A program made the translations under genes and the position numbers. Under the pieces are notes generated by a model. That model was not told where the DNA came from, did no database searches, and saw only the letters and a program-made list of their open reading frames with translations. DNA of 46,989 nucleotides from an uncultured bacterium (GTDB lineage: Bacteria; Cyanobacteriota; Vampirovibrionia; Gastranaerophilales; Gastranaerophilaceae), in the NCBI GenBank assembly GCA_902797985.1, contig CADBUZ010000009.1:1-46989 (forward strand). Reading direction: 5' to 3'. Positions within the stretch are counted from its first letter, which is position 1, and each line of letters begins with the position of its first letter. Shown here piece after piece: positions 25,332-33,224 of this stretch.

Positions 25332-26459
25332 TCATTTTGAGATAAATAGCATGTCATTTAATTGGTCTATAATCTTATTATATTCTTTTGTTATGTTCGT
25401 TATTTTCGAGTTTTCTACTGATTTAGTGAAGATTTTGCTATGTTTTGGCATGCCATTTTTAAATGTTTGTGAGCATGCCACTTTTTTCAATGATGGCACT
25501 ATTAATCCATCTGTTGTCATTTTTGTTATATTTTTCTCTGATGAAATATATTTAACAAAGTCAATAGCTTCTTTTTTATGCCTTGAGGTTTTTGTTATTG
25601 ACCATCCGGAAGTATCTGATGGTGCTGAATAGTTTGGAAAATTTATTACATCCCAATCAAATGTTATTACTTCTCTATATTTTGGCACCATCCAGCGACC
25701 TGACAGGTGCATTGCAAGTTTCCCTTCTATAAACATTTGTGCAACCGTTTTACTCCCTATTTCCGCTTCTGTAGGTGCTATATGATATGTGTGTGATAGT
25801 TTTTGGTATAAAGCGTATCCTTTTTGGGAGTTTGTTTTATTAAATATATATTTCCCGTTTTTATCAAAAATTCCACCGTTATAATATTTCAAATATGGCA
25901 ATGCGTAATATATCTTTGGCTCATAGCTGATTCCGTAAATATTTTTCTTTGTCAGCTGTTTTGATTTTGTTATCAAATCTTCCATTTTCCAGTTTTCATC
26001 AGGATATTTTATTCCGTATTTGTCAAAGATTGTTTTATTGTAATATATTACAAGCGTTGATGTATCTCGAGGAATTGCATACAGAGTAGTATTTATACTC
26101 ATTGACGCTATTGCCTGTTGATAATAATCATCTTTATTTATGCAATCATCAAGTGGAATTAAGTATTTTGAATATACCGGTAAATTTAAATTATTCATAA
26201 ATACTATATCAGGTGCCATGTTTGATGCAAATAACAAATGTATTTTTTTAAAATAGTCTTGGGGTATATGCATAAGTTCTATTTTTATATCAGGATGCTC
26301 TTTTTCATAATTTTTAATAAGTGGTTTTATAATTTGCATTTCGGATGCACTTCCCCATGTTGCATATTTTATAATGATTTTATTCTCATTATGTTTGCAA
26401 CCTGTTATAAAACAACAAAACAAAAAACAAAATATTATACTGACAAGTTTCTTTATCAT
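25332..26459 (-). CDS. sugar ABC transporter substrate-binding lipoprotein
   Basis: A 375-residue extracellular solute-binding protein of the family 1 (UgpB/MalE) type. A lipoprotein signal peptide ends in the lipobox ITGC (Cys about 21). Then follow KYATWGSASEMQIIKPLIKNYEKEHPDIKIEL and APDIVFMNNLNLPVYSKYL, standard for carbohydrate-binding members. The middle contains FIEGKLAMHLSGRWMVP, also typical. Its ATG overlaps the stop of the upstream AMIN-like gene (ATGA). No permease or ATPase is adjacent; a MalF-type permease lies 19 kb away at 45350. Confidence 0.9.
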   Translation of the reverse strand: MIKKLVSIIFCFLFCCFITGCKHNENKIIIKYATWGSASEMQIIKPLIKNYEKEHPDIKIELMHIPQDYFKKIHLLFASNMAPDIVFMNNLNLPVYSKYLIPLDDCINKDDYYQQAIASMSINTTLYAIPRDTSTLVIYYNKTIFDKYGIKYPDENWKMEDLITKSKQLTKKNIYGISYEPKIYYALPYLKYYNGGIFDKNGKYIFNKTNSQKGYALYQKLSHTYHIAPTEAEIGSKTVAQMFIEGKLAMHLSGRWMVPKYREVITFDWDVINFPNYSAPSDTSGWSITKTSRHKKEAIDFVKYISSEKNITKMTTDGLIVPSLKKVACSQTFKNGMPKHSKIFTKSVENSKITNITKEYNKIIDQLNDMLFISK

Positions 26460-28450
26460 AAGTCAAGAAGCCTGTTCATGCTGTTTTCTGTTACTTCAAC
26501 TACCATTTTGCTTCTTCCGACTCTTACTAAATATCTTGTCGAATCTTTTAGTTTTTCTGTTTCTTTTAATATGATTTTCGAATTAACAATTTCATCAAAT
26601 TTCTTAACAACAAAGTAATCGTCCCCAATGTGTCCGACAAGTGATGAGAAATTATCATAATTAACTAAATACAAACTCGTTGTATCGTTTATTTTTGCTT
26701 CAGTTAACATTGTAATATCTTCTTCTTTTATTTCTTCTTCCGAAGTTTCTTGAGGCAAGTTTTCTGCTTCAGAAATTTCTTTTGGTTCTTCAACTTGTTC
26801 TATTGGATACGATTGAACATTTTCTATTGTTTCTTCAATAGGTGGTTCTTTAACAACAGATTCTTCTATTGTTGGAGTTGTTTCTTGAAGCATAATAGGT
26901 TCTTCTTTTTGTTCTTCAGTATCATTTAGACAACTAAAAATTTCGTCAGCAGGTGATTCTTCAGGTAATCCATTTGTGTTGTTATCTGCCATTGTTTGAA
27001 GAACTAATTCATCAAAGAAATCATTATCATTAACTCCTGTGAAGTCTGATAAATATCCGTCAGGATTGTATTCTTCAGCAGGCGGCATAAATTCTTGTTT
27101 TTCTTCTTTAGAAGTGTTTACAGGTTCAATAGTATTTGCAGGTGGTTCAACTGATTCTTCTACAGGTGCATCTGCAAAATCGTGTTCAAAGTCAGCATCT
27201 ACATAGTCATTGTTAAATTGAGAAGACTCTTTGACTAATGTTTCATTTTTCATTTCTGTTAAAATATTGTCGATTTCCGGAGTCGATGTTGATTCTTTTG
27301 TTTCAGGTGTAATAATTTGTATTTCTTCCGGAGTATCAATTTTATCCAGCATATCATCAAAACTGTTGTATGGTGAAGTTGTTTCAATATTATTATTTTC
27401 TTGAATTTGTTGAGGTTCTGTTGAATATTCTTCTTCACGTTTGAAAGTTCTGTCAATTTTTTTATTAATCTTTTTATCAAGATTTAAGATAAGCATTATT
27501 ACTATAATAGGGAAAGTTATTGCACTTGCTAACAATAATATTTTCCACAAACTTATGTTTTGATAATCTTTTATGACTGTTTTTATGTTTTCAAGAACGG
27601 ATTTTTTCTCCTCATTAACAGGTTGTTCTTTTTCCGGAACAAATGTTTCGCCCTTTGATTCCATATTGTTCTTGATGGTATTGTTCAAAAATTCATCATT
27701 TGCATCTTGTTTGATTTGTGCATATTGACCTGTTTTTACTTCTTGTTCAAGTATTTCTATAGGTTGTTTTTTCTCTTGAGGTGGTTTTGTAACAACAGGT
27801 TTTGTTACTTGAGCGGTTTTTTCAACAGTTGGCTTAACTGTTTTTTGTGTTGGTTTTTTTGTAACATTAGCTTTTTTTGTAGGTTGTTGTGTTGTAGCTT
27901 TGCTTTCAGCCTTTTTCGCAACAGTTGGTTTAGTTGTGGTTTGTGCAACCTTTGGAGTCGTAGCAGCAGGTTTTGTTGTCGCTGCTGTTATCGGTTTGGT
28001 TACAGGTTTTGTCGTTGTTGCTGTTGTCTGTTTGGTTGGTTTTGAGGTTGAACTGTTTAATTGTTTTGTCTTTGGTACAACAGTAATTGCTTTTTCTGAT
28101 GTAATTATGATTTTTGTATAACCTTTACCGCCTGATACATCTTGAGTATTAACAGTAACATTTGATATAGTACCTGAACCGTTTGTTACGGTTGGACTCC
28201 CTTTGAGCGAACTTTTTGTTTCCGGCATTAAAATTACATATTTGTTGTTTGCTTTTTTGTTTACAACTACAGGTTCTGTGTATGGTTTATCTGTATAAAT
28301 TGTTACTTTGACGGCACTACTGGATTCTTTATTAACACGAACGTCCACAACATTATTCTTGTACGCATCTGATGCACATACAAAGTTAGCCGTTATTAAT
28401 GATGCTGCAAGCATCACAGAAAGTTTTCTTTTTCGATTAGTTCCGCTCAT
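26456..28450 (-). CDS. AMIN-like secreted domain, transmembrane helix, acidic cytoplasmic tail
   Basis: A 664-residue protein. Residues 1-28 look like a signal peptide or signal anchor (KRKLSVMLAASLITANFVCA). Residues 32-127 form a beta-rich AMIN-like domain (VVDVRVN ... VKVTIYTDKPYTEPVVV ... YVILMPET). A Thr/Lys/Pro-rich linker follows (130-230), then a transmembrane helix (300-324), a long Glu-rich region (335-590) and a small C-terminal domain (SLYLVNYDNFSSLVGHIG to the end). The architecture recalls FimV-like envelope-spanning proteins, but I see no LysM motif. It is co-translated with an ABC sugar-binding lipoprotein (ATGA overlap), an unusual pairing. Confidence 0.75.
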   Translation of the reverse strand: MSGTNRKRKLSVMLAASLITANFVCASDAYKNNVVDVRVNKESSSAVKVTIYTDKPYTEPVVVNKKANNKYVILMPETKSSLKGSPTVTNGSGTISNVTVNTQDVSGGKGYTKIIITSEKAITVVPKTKQLNSSTSKPTKQTTATTTKPVTKPITAATTKPAATTPKVAQTTTKPTVAKKAESKATTQQPTKKANVTKKPTQKTVKPTVEKTAQVTKPVVTKPPQEKKQPIEILEQEVKTGQYAQIKQDANDEFLNNTIKNNMESKGETFVPEKEQPVNEEKKSVLENIKTVIKDYQNISLWKILLLASAITFPIIVIMLILNLDKKINKKIDRTFKREEEYSTEPQQIQENNNIETTSPYNSFDDMLDKIDTPEEIQIITPETKESTSTPEIDNILTEMKNETLVKESSQFNNDYVDADFEHDFADAPVEESVEPPANTIEPVNTSKEEKQEFMPPAEEYNPDGYLSDFTGVNDNDFFDELVLQTMADNNTNGLPEESPADEIFSCLNDTEEQKEEPIMLQETTPTIEESVVKEPPIEETIENVQSYPIEQVEEPKEISEAENLPQETSEEEIKEEDITMLTEAKINDTTSLYLVNYDNFSSLVGHIGDDYFVVKKFDEIVNSKIILKETEKLKDSTRYLVRVGRSKMVVEVTENSMNRLLDL

Positions 28451-28459
28451 TGTTACTCT

Positions 28460-28488
28460 ATTTTAACACATTTAATAATTGTGTACAA
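28460..28488 (-). promoter_or_regulatory. promoter of the AMIN-like gene
   Basis: On the minus strand the -35 is TTGTAC (28483-28488) and the -10 TAAAAT (28460-28465), with a 17-bp spacer. The -10 ends 9 nt before the ATG, leaving at most 2-3 nt of leader and no ribosome-binding site. Confidence 0.55.
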
Positions 28489-28547
28489 TTGTAAAGCTTT
28501 TATTAAGACTTGAAATTCATCCTTTTGATGGAGACTTTATATATATG

Positions 28548-28745
28548 TACAGAAGTACGAGAGTATTTATTCATTAATAAGGAGATATTGAAATGTATAA
28601 CAACACTTGTTAAGTATTTATAACGGCTACATTACTTCGCGGGAGAAAGAGAATAAATTAGAGAAAAATAGAGACAGAGAAAAATAGAGAAGAAGAAAAC
28701 GAATAAATTTAATTAAAAATAAGAAGAACTCAGGAGCTTTATACT
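28548..28745 (+). other. long purine-rich 5' leader of the EF-hand gene
   Basis: About 200 bases between a GACTTTATATATATG element (28533-28547) and the EF-hand start. It contains a GTAC-AGAA-GTAC mini hairpin, a tiny reading frame with a near-consensus ribosome-binding site, and a purine-rich tract in which AGAGAAAAATAGAGA occurs twice (28660-28674, 28676-28690). No comparable leader precedes other genes in the window. It may regulate translation or message stability. Confidence 0.45.
28595..28615 (+). CDS. possible 6-residue leader peptide MYNNTC
   Basis: ATG-TAT-AAC-AAC-ACT-TGT-TAA preceded by AAGGAGATATTGAA, one of the best ribosome-binding sites in the window. It lies in the leader of the EF-hand gene, 130 bases before its start. 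It could be a translated upstream frame that controls the leader, for example by ribosome protection. It could also be chance. Confidence 0.35.
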
Positions 28746-29033
28746 ATGAATATTTTATCAAGATACACATTTATTTCCAGCTACAACGCTGAAAAATTAA
28801 CAAAACAACAAGCGGCAGATGAAGGAGTGACTGCTCTCGATTTTGCTAAGTGTGATTCGGATGGCGATGGTAATATCACTATTGATGAAATCCTCGCAAA
28901 CCAAGATGTATGTGATAAGCTTTTAAAAGCTATTCAGGCGAAGCTAGATAAAGTTACTGCTGAAGAAGCAGGGGTTAAGGCTGAACAAGCAAAAGTTGAA
29001 ACCCAACCTCAAAAGTTTGAGCTTGCTGCGTAA
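28746..29033 (+). CDS. small EF-hand protein
   Basis: A 95-residue protein with one canonical EF-hand calcium loop, DSDGDGNITIDE (residues 37-48), a matching entering helix (VTALDFAKC) and exiting helix (EILANQDVCDKLLKAI). The C-terminal third is Ala/Glu/Lys-rich and helical (VTAEEAGVKAEQAKVE). There is no clear signal peptide, although the N terminus (ILSRYTFISSYNA) is unusual. AGGAG lies 9 nt before the ATG. A strong terminator follows directly, so it is a single-gene unit with a 200-nt leader, fitting an abundant, tightly regulated small protein. Confidence 0.8.
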   Translation: MNILSRYTFISSYNAEKLTKQQAADEGVTALDFAKCDSDGDGNITIDEILANQDVCDKLLKAIQAKLDKVTAEEAGVKAEQAKVETQPQKFELAA

Positions 29034-29049
29034 AAAATTATTTTTAATT

Positions 29050-29086
29050 AAAAAACGAGATGCTATTTTGGTATCTCGTTTTTTTT
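29050..29086 (+). terminator. terminator of the EF-hand gene
   Basis: AAACGAGAT and ATCTCGTTT arms with a T8 tract, 17 bases after the stop codon. Confidence 0.85.
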
Positions 29087-29121
29087 GTGTTTTTTATACT
29101 TCACAATTTGTAAAAACATGC

Positions 29122-29150
29122 TTGATTTTATTATTTCATCATATTATTAT
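29122..29150 (+). promoter_or_regulatory. rpsO promoter
   Basis: TTGATT (29122-29127) and TATTAT (29145-29150) with a 17-bp spacer, about 50 nt upstream of the rpsO start. Confidence 0.5.
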
Positions 29151-29209
29151 ATTTCCGTAGAGTGCTTACGCCAATATGTACTCACACAAAAAATAATAAG
29201 GATAAGACA

Positions 29210-29479
29210 ATGTCAATTAACTTAAAAAACAAACAAGAAATCATTTCAAAATTTGGTAAAGACAGTAAAGATACAGGTTCAACTGAAGTTCAAGTTGCTA
29301 TGTTGACTCAAAAAATCTCTGAACTTACTGAACATTTAAAATCTAACAAAAATGACTATGCTACTAAACGTGGTCTTTTGATGATGGTTGGTAAGAGAAA
29401 AGGTTTGTTATCTTACTTGAAATCTAAAGATTTGGAAGGATACAGAAGCTTAATCAAGAAATTAAAAATTCGTGGTTAA
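29210..29479 (+). CDS. rpsO: 30S ribosomal protein S15
   Basis: An 89-residue S15, the normal length. The diagnostic core [21 protein letters not shown], then [23 protein letters not shown], binds 16S rRNA at the central-domain three-way junction. I chose ATG 29210 ([11 protein letters not shown]), with AAGGAT upstream; an in-frame ATG at 29162 would add a non-conserved extension. The gene is flanked by terminators and is transcribed alone. The roughly 50-nt leader is long enough for the usual S15 autoregulation, but I cannot show a binding structure. Confidence 0.95.
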   Translation: MSINLKNKQEIISKFGKDSKDTGSTEVQVAMLTQKISELTEHLKSNKNDYATKRGLLMMVGKRKGLLSYLKSKDLEGYRSLIKKLKIRG

Positions 29480-29495
29480 TCTTAAATCTAAATTT

Positions 29496-29526
29496 AAAAG
29501 AGGATGGCAGATGTCATCCTCTTTTT
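29496..29526 (+). terminator. rpsO terminator
   Basis: AAAAGAGGATG and CATCCTCTTTT arms (11 bp) with a T6 run. Confidence 0.88.
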
Positions 29527-29567
29527 TATATGTTATTATTAGATAACAAAATTCGGAAGGGTATATT

Positions 29568-30062
29568 ATGAAAAAGATAGTAACGTTTATTTTATTTATT
29601 AATATTATAGTTATGCCTGTGTTTTCTTCATCAATTTTTAGCTCAGGCGGAAAATACGGACTGAAGGATAATAAAGGAAACATTGTCTTAAATGCTCAAT
29701 TCCAAACAATAGAGCAGTTTTCATACACCCCTTCTAAAAAAGTGATTATTCCTATGCACGCAATGGATGAAGTGGAAGTTAAAAAATTAGATTTGTACAA
29801 AGCTAAAAAATCAAATTTATGGGGAGTTGTAAATTCTAATGGGCACATTACCCATGACTTTAAATATAAAAATATTGAAGTTGACACAAATGGTGATTTA
29901 ATATTTACATTAACAGATGGAAGTGTTCAATATGCGCATCCTCTCCTTAATTCAGCTAAAGCCGTTCGAGATACTTTTGTAACGGTTATTGGTTTGCCTG
30001 TTACTTTAATAGGGGCTGTAATGATACCTATAGAAGCTGTTTCCAAGGTTGGAAAAAAATAA
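29568..30062 (+). CDS. secreted WG-repeat protein
   Basis: A 164-residue protein with a signal peptide (1-21) and two WG/KWG-type beta repeats: GGKYGLKDNKGNIVLNAQF and SNLWGVVNSNGHITHDFKY. The last 35 residues are hydrophobic (VTVIGLPVTLIGAVMIPIEAV), so it may be membrane-anchored at the C terminus. GGAAGGG lies at good spacing before the ATG. WG-repeat proteins are common in gut bacteria and generally of unknown function. It follows the rpsO terminator closely and likely has its own promoter. Confidence 0.72.
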   Translation: MKKIVTFILFINIIVMPVFSSSIFSSGGKYGLKDNKGNIVLNAQFQTIEQFSYTPSKKVIIPMHAMDEVEVKKLDLYKAKKSNLWGVVNSNGHITHDFKYKNIEVDTNGDLIFTLTDGSVQYAHPLLNSAKAVRDTFVTVIGLPVTLIGAVMIPIEAVSKVGKK

Positions 30063-30168
30063 TAATTATTATTGTAACATTTTCGCAACAAACTAACAAA
30101 AAATTTTTTATTTTGATTTAATATAAGTGTAGAAGGTTAATACAAATTTGAAATTTAGATTGGAAACT

Positions 30169-30288
30169 ATGGTTAATTCATACAACGTAAAATCTAATAT
30201 TACCTATCACGAACAAGGTCAGTGTTTATACGTTCTATTCAATCAAGCAACAACTAATATTTCGACAACTAATAAAAGGATTGTGTAA
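30169..30288 (+). CDS. 39-residue small protein, translationally coupled
   Basis: An open frame starting MVNSYNVKSNITYHEQGQ and ending KRIV, whose TAA shares an A with the next gene's ATG (TAATG), exactly as between the next two genes. The same MVNS start opens the protein at 42810. The ribosome-binding site is weak (GGAA 3 nt upstream), and TTG codons at 30148 or 30160 are alternative starts. I judge it real mainly from the tail-to-head overlap; it is too short for family assignment. Confidence 0.45.
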   Translation: MVNSYNVKSNITYHEQGQCLYVLFNQATTNISTTNKRIV

Positions 30289-31358
30289 TGATAAATAGAG
30301 TCATGGGTTCAAAAGTCGTACCTAATATCGCAAGAACAGCAGCAGGCGGTAAAGGTAGTAAATTGATGCGATTTATGCAGAACGAAACCTTAGGTAAAGT
30401 TCTTGATGTTGCAGCTGATAATCAAACTTTATGTCAATCATTGTTCGCATTAGCAATTTGCGTTGGACCTAGACCGGTAACAAACTTTATTGTAACAGAG
30501 GATAAGCAGGATGCATTGTATGCGTCTTGCCACTCTATTTCATCAGGCGGTGTTGGTTTTGTTTGGCCTTTGGTGTTCGCAACCCCTATCGCTGCCGGTT
30601 TAAAGAGAATTGGTAAAAATCCTGCTAAATATTTAAATGCTAAAACTATAGAAAAATTTTACAGCGGTGTTGCTTTTAAAGAAGTTGAAAAGAACGGTAA
30701 GAAAATAAAAGAAGTCGTAACTAACGAAGCAGGGCAAATGCTTAGAAAAGACGGATCTGTTTATCTGTCAAGCCAAGAACCGCTTATGTTATATAACCAA
30801 GGTCAACAAGAACTCTTTAGAAAGAAATATCCTAATCATTATGTTGAATCAAAAACAAATGTTGTTCGTAAAAAACCTGTTCAAAGACCCGATGGAGGCT
30901 GGGATCATATTCAAACAGAAAAAGGTGTTGGGAAGTTTAAAATAAAAGGTGATATAGCATATCCTGTTGGTAATCCTATCCAAGCTAAGAATTTTGCTAT
31001 GGATGAAGAAGGTTATTTAAGAGCTATTGAATTTGATAAAAAAGGTAACGTTATCTTAGACGAAAATAAAAAACCTCGTCTGGGTGCTATTATTGAGGAA
31101 AAAGATTTAATTGAAATTACGGAAGAAATGGAAATTGCTCATAAGAAAGAGCAAAATGTCCATAAGTTTATAAATATGGTTCCGGATATAATACTGGCAC
31201 CGGCAAGAGCATCTCTTACAATTGCCCTTATTCCGCCAATTTTAAATGCATTCGGAATTAAAAAGAGTGATAAATCTAAAGGAGGTCAACAAGCGCAAAT
31301 TAAGCCGCTGAATGTTGTTTCTAAGTCAGATAATACTGTAAAGAAAGGAGTTGCATAA
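30288..31358 (+). CDS. lineage-type membrane-associated protein
   Basis: A 356-residue protein I do not recognise. Hydrophobic segments lie at about 50-66 (LFALAICVGPRPVTNFI), 85-105 (GVGFVWPLVFATPIAAGL) and 300-320 (LAPARASLTIALIPPILNAF). They flank a soluble central region (about 120-280) rich in Lys and Gly. There is no signal peptide. Its ATG overlaps the stop of a 39-residue frame, and its stop overlaps the next gene's ATG (TAATG), so three products are co-translated. The close pairing suggests a complex with the next protein. Confidence 0.7.
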   Translation: MINRVMGSKVVPNIARTAAGGKGSKLMRFMQNETLGKVLDVAADNQTLCQSLFALAICVGPRPVTNFIVTEDKQDALYASCHSISSGGVGFVWPLVFATPIAAGLKRIGKNPAKYLNAKTIEKFYSGVAFKEVEKNGKKIKEVVTNEAGQMLRKDGSVYLSSQEPLMLYNQGQQELFRKKYPNHYVESKTNVVRKKPVQRPDGGWDHIQTEKGVGKFKIKGDIAYPVGNPIQAKNFAMDEEGYLRAIEFDKKGNVILDENKKPRLGAIIEEKDLIEITEEMEIAHKKEQNVHKFINMVPDIILAPARASLTIALIPPILNAFGIKKSDKSKGGQQAQIKPLNVVSKSDNTVKKGVA

Positions 31359-32113
31359 TGAATATAACTCCTATCAATACAATTCAAAATAACTCAGTTT
31401 TACAAAACAAGAAGAATTTATCCGGTGCTCCTGCATTTCAAGGTGCTCCAAAAGTTAATAAATCAACTTTAGGTGCTGCAGGTTCTTTGTGGAGTGGTGT
31501 TAAAGAAGGCTTAAATAAAGGATGGGATAATTTCATTGAAAACGGAGTTATTAAATATGGTTTAAAACCTGTTATGAATTCTAAATTCATGAACTGGTTC
31601 GCTGATAAAACTGCTAACGTAGGAAATATGCCTAGCCACATGGCAACTGCAGGTTCTATTGTGACAACTTATTTCTACGCAAACAGAACTAAGAAAACAT
31701 TAAATAAAGACGAAGAACAAAAGAAAAGAGCAAAAACCCTTGTGTTAAACCAATGGATGGTTACAGCGGTTTCAACTGCAGGGGCTTACGGTATTAACGG
31801 TGCTTTGGGTAAAATTAGTAAAAACTTAGGCTATAAGTTCAGAGAAGCAAATCAAGATTGTCCAAAACTTGCTAAGAGAATGAAAGGTTTTGATATTGCT
31901 AAACAATTATTAATCTTTACCGTTATGTATAGATATATCGCACCGGTTATTGTTACTCCTGTTGCCAGCAAAATTAGTAAGTTAGTGGCTAATCGTAAAA
32001 ATAATCAACAAGCACAGCCTGATATAAATAATGCTGTTCAAGTTCCAATGACTCCAAAAGCTATTAAATCTACTCAATTTAAGTCATTGAACAGTTTCGC
32101 TAAAAGCGCTTAA
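31358..32113 (+). CDS. lineage-type membrane-associated protein with PAFQG N-terminal stretch
   Basis: A 251-residue protein I do not recognise. The N terminus is polar (MNITPINTIQNNS ... SGAPAFQGAPK), like several others in this window. The body has hydrophobic helices near 100-115 (ATAGSIVTTYFYA), 135-155 (NQWMVTAVSTAGAYGING) and 185-210 (LLIFTVMYRYIAPVIVTPVAS). The C terminus is polar and Lys/Gln-rich. It is coupled to the preceding gene by TAATG, with GAAAGGAG as ribosome-binding site. A hairpin with AAAAAC and GTTTTT arms downstream (about 32179-32217) may terminate the operon. Confidence 0.7.
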   Translation: MNITPINTIQNNSVLQNKKNLSGAPAFQGAPKVNKSTLGAAGSLWSGVKEGLNKGWDNFIENGVIKYGLKPVMNSKFMNWFADKTANVGNMPSHMATAGSIVTTYFYANRTKKTLNKDEEQKKRAKTLVLNQWMVTAVSTAGAYGINGALGKISKNLGYKFREANQDCPKLAKRMKGFDIAKQLLIFTVMYRYIAPVIVTPVASKISKLVANRKNNQQAQPDINNAVQVPMTPKAIKSTQFKSLNSFAKSA

Positions 32114-32178
32114 TTAAGGTCTGTTAAGTTTAAACCTTGTATGTTTGGGTTATGTGTATTGTATTTGTAACGAAACTA

Positions 32179-32217
32179 CATAAAAACCCATGAGAATTTG
32201 ACTTTCCATGCGTTTTT
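32179..32217 (+). terminator. weak terminator-like hairpin
   Basis: AAAAACcCATG pairs with CATGcGTTTTT with one C-C mismatch and a 13-nt loop. It lies after the lineage-type operon and just before the promoter of the coiled-coil gene. Confidence 0.4.
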
Positions 32218-32245
32218 GTCGTAAAATTCTTGTTAAGGATATACT
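32216..32245 (+). promoter_or_regulatory. promoter of the coiled-coil gene
   Basis: TTGTCG (32216-32221) and TATACT (32240-32245) with an 18-bp spacer, followed within 5 nt by AGGAGA, so the leader is very short. Confidence 0.45.
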
Positions 32246-32264
32246 GATCAGGAGAGTATGTAAA

Positions 32265-32861
32265 ATGTGTGCACAACAGAGTAATATCTATAATTTGCTT
32301 GGTAAGCTTGAAGAAGCATTAGATAAAGGTTTTCCTTTATTATCAAGTTATATGGTAGTTGTAAAAAGAGATGTAGTTGAAACATTGTTGGATAATATTT
32401 ATGCATCATTGCCAACTGAGGTTCAAGATGCACGTGCTCTGTTAAGACGTAGAGATGAAATCCAGCACGAAGCTCAACAAAGGGCTGAAAAAGTTATTAG
32501 AGATGCTCAGGCTGAAGCTGCAAGACTACTTAGTGAGTCTGATTTATTGCAAGCTGTTCAAAGAGAAGCTCAAAAAATTAAAGAGCAAGTTATTGCTGAT
32601 TGTGATGCTATGAAAAGAAAAGCTATTGAAGAAGCTGATACAATCAGAAATCAAGCTAAAGATGAAGTTCTAAGAACAAAAGAAGGTGCCAGCGTTTATG
32701 CTGAGCAAGTTCTTACTAATCTTGAACAAAATTTAAATCAACTTCAACAAATTGTTAAAAGCGGACAAGTTCAATTAGAACGTCAACGTAATGAGCTTTC
32801 AGGAGTTGGTTATGCTGCTCAATCAGGTATGGAAGTTCCTCCTAATTTGAGAGCTGAATAA
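32265..32861 (+). CDS. coiled-coil protein (DivIVA/ATP-synthase-b-like helix)
   Basis: A 198-residue protein. Residues 1-65 are a small N-terminal domain (NIYNLLGKLEEALDKGFPLLSSYMVVVKRD). Residues 65-180 form one long coiled coil rich in Ala, Glu, Gln and Arg (RRDEIQHEAQQRAEKVIRDAQAEA ends the first part). The pattern resembles DivIVA-like or F0F1 subunit-b-like helices, and similar proteins occur in Cyanobacteria, but no function is proven. I chose ATG 32265, with AGGAGA 9 nt upstream, over an in-frame ATG at 32208. A strong terminator follows. Confidence 0.7.
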   Translation: MCAQQSNIYNLLGKLEEALDKGFPLLSSYMVVVKRDVVETLLDNIYASLPTEVQDARALLRRRDEIQHEAQQRAEKVIRDAQAEAARLLSESDLLQAVQREAQKIKEQVIADCDAMKRKAIEEADTIRNQAKDEVLRTKEGASVYAEQVLTNLEQNLNQLQQIVKSGQVQLERQRNELSGVGYAAQSGMEVPPNLRAE

Positions 32862-32886
32862 ATTTATAGTTGGATTTTAATTCGGT

Positions 32887-32917
32887 AAACTTCCGTATTT
32901 TGTACGGGAGTTTTTAT
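32887..32917 (+). terminator. terminator of the coiled-coil gene
   Basis: An 11-bp stem (AAACTTCCGTA/TACGGGAGTTT, one G-T pair) followed by T5. Confidence 0.82.
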
Positions 32918-33178
32918 TTTACCGTTGTTTATAAAAGTTTTTATTAATAAAAAGAAGTGCGATTTTTCAACCGCACGCATTCAATCAACAACTAAATTTA
33001 TAAGAAATCTTTTTTATATATCCTCACAAGGTAGGATAATATATATCAAATATCCTTTTAAATAAACACTAATTCCTCGTGAATAGGAATATATCCTACA
33101 CTTATAATTATCCTCATTTATGTAGATTGTGCAATAGAAATATATACTTTTGTAACAAATCTTTACAAATGAATTGAT
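32918..33178. other. gene-free stretch with clustered TATCCT motifs
   Basis: No gene between the terminator at 32887-32917 and the promoter at 33179. TATCCT occurs at 33019, 33051, 33092 and 33109, and inverted (AGGATA) at 33033. ATTCCT/AGGAAT form an inverted pair at 33072-33090. Two copies extend to TATCCTCA. This looks like a multi-site operator or a degenerate repeat upstream of the secreted-protein gene at 33225. Confidence 0.45.
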
Positions 33179-33206
33179 TTGCGAATTGATTAAAACTTGT
33201 TATAAT
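33179..33206 (+). promoter_or_regulatory. promoter of the secreted protein at 33225
   Basis: TTGCGA (33179-33184) and TATAAT (33201-33206) with a 16-bp spacer, followed by AAAGGAG before the ATG. Confidence 0.65.
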
Positions 33207-33224
33207 GCTTGAAAGGAGAATTGT

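Noticed and set aside
27707-28121. Cys/Phe-rich plus-strand frames opposite the AMIN-like gene linker
   Set aside because: They arise from the Thr/Lys/Pro-rich repeat codons on the other strand.
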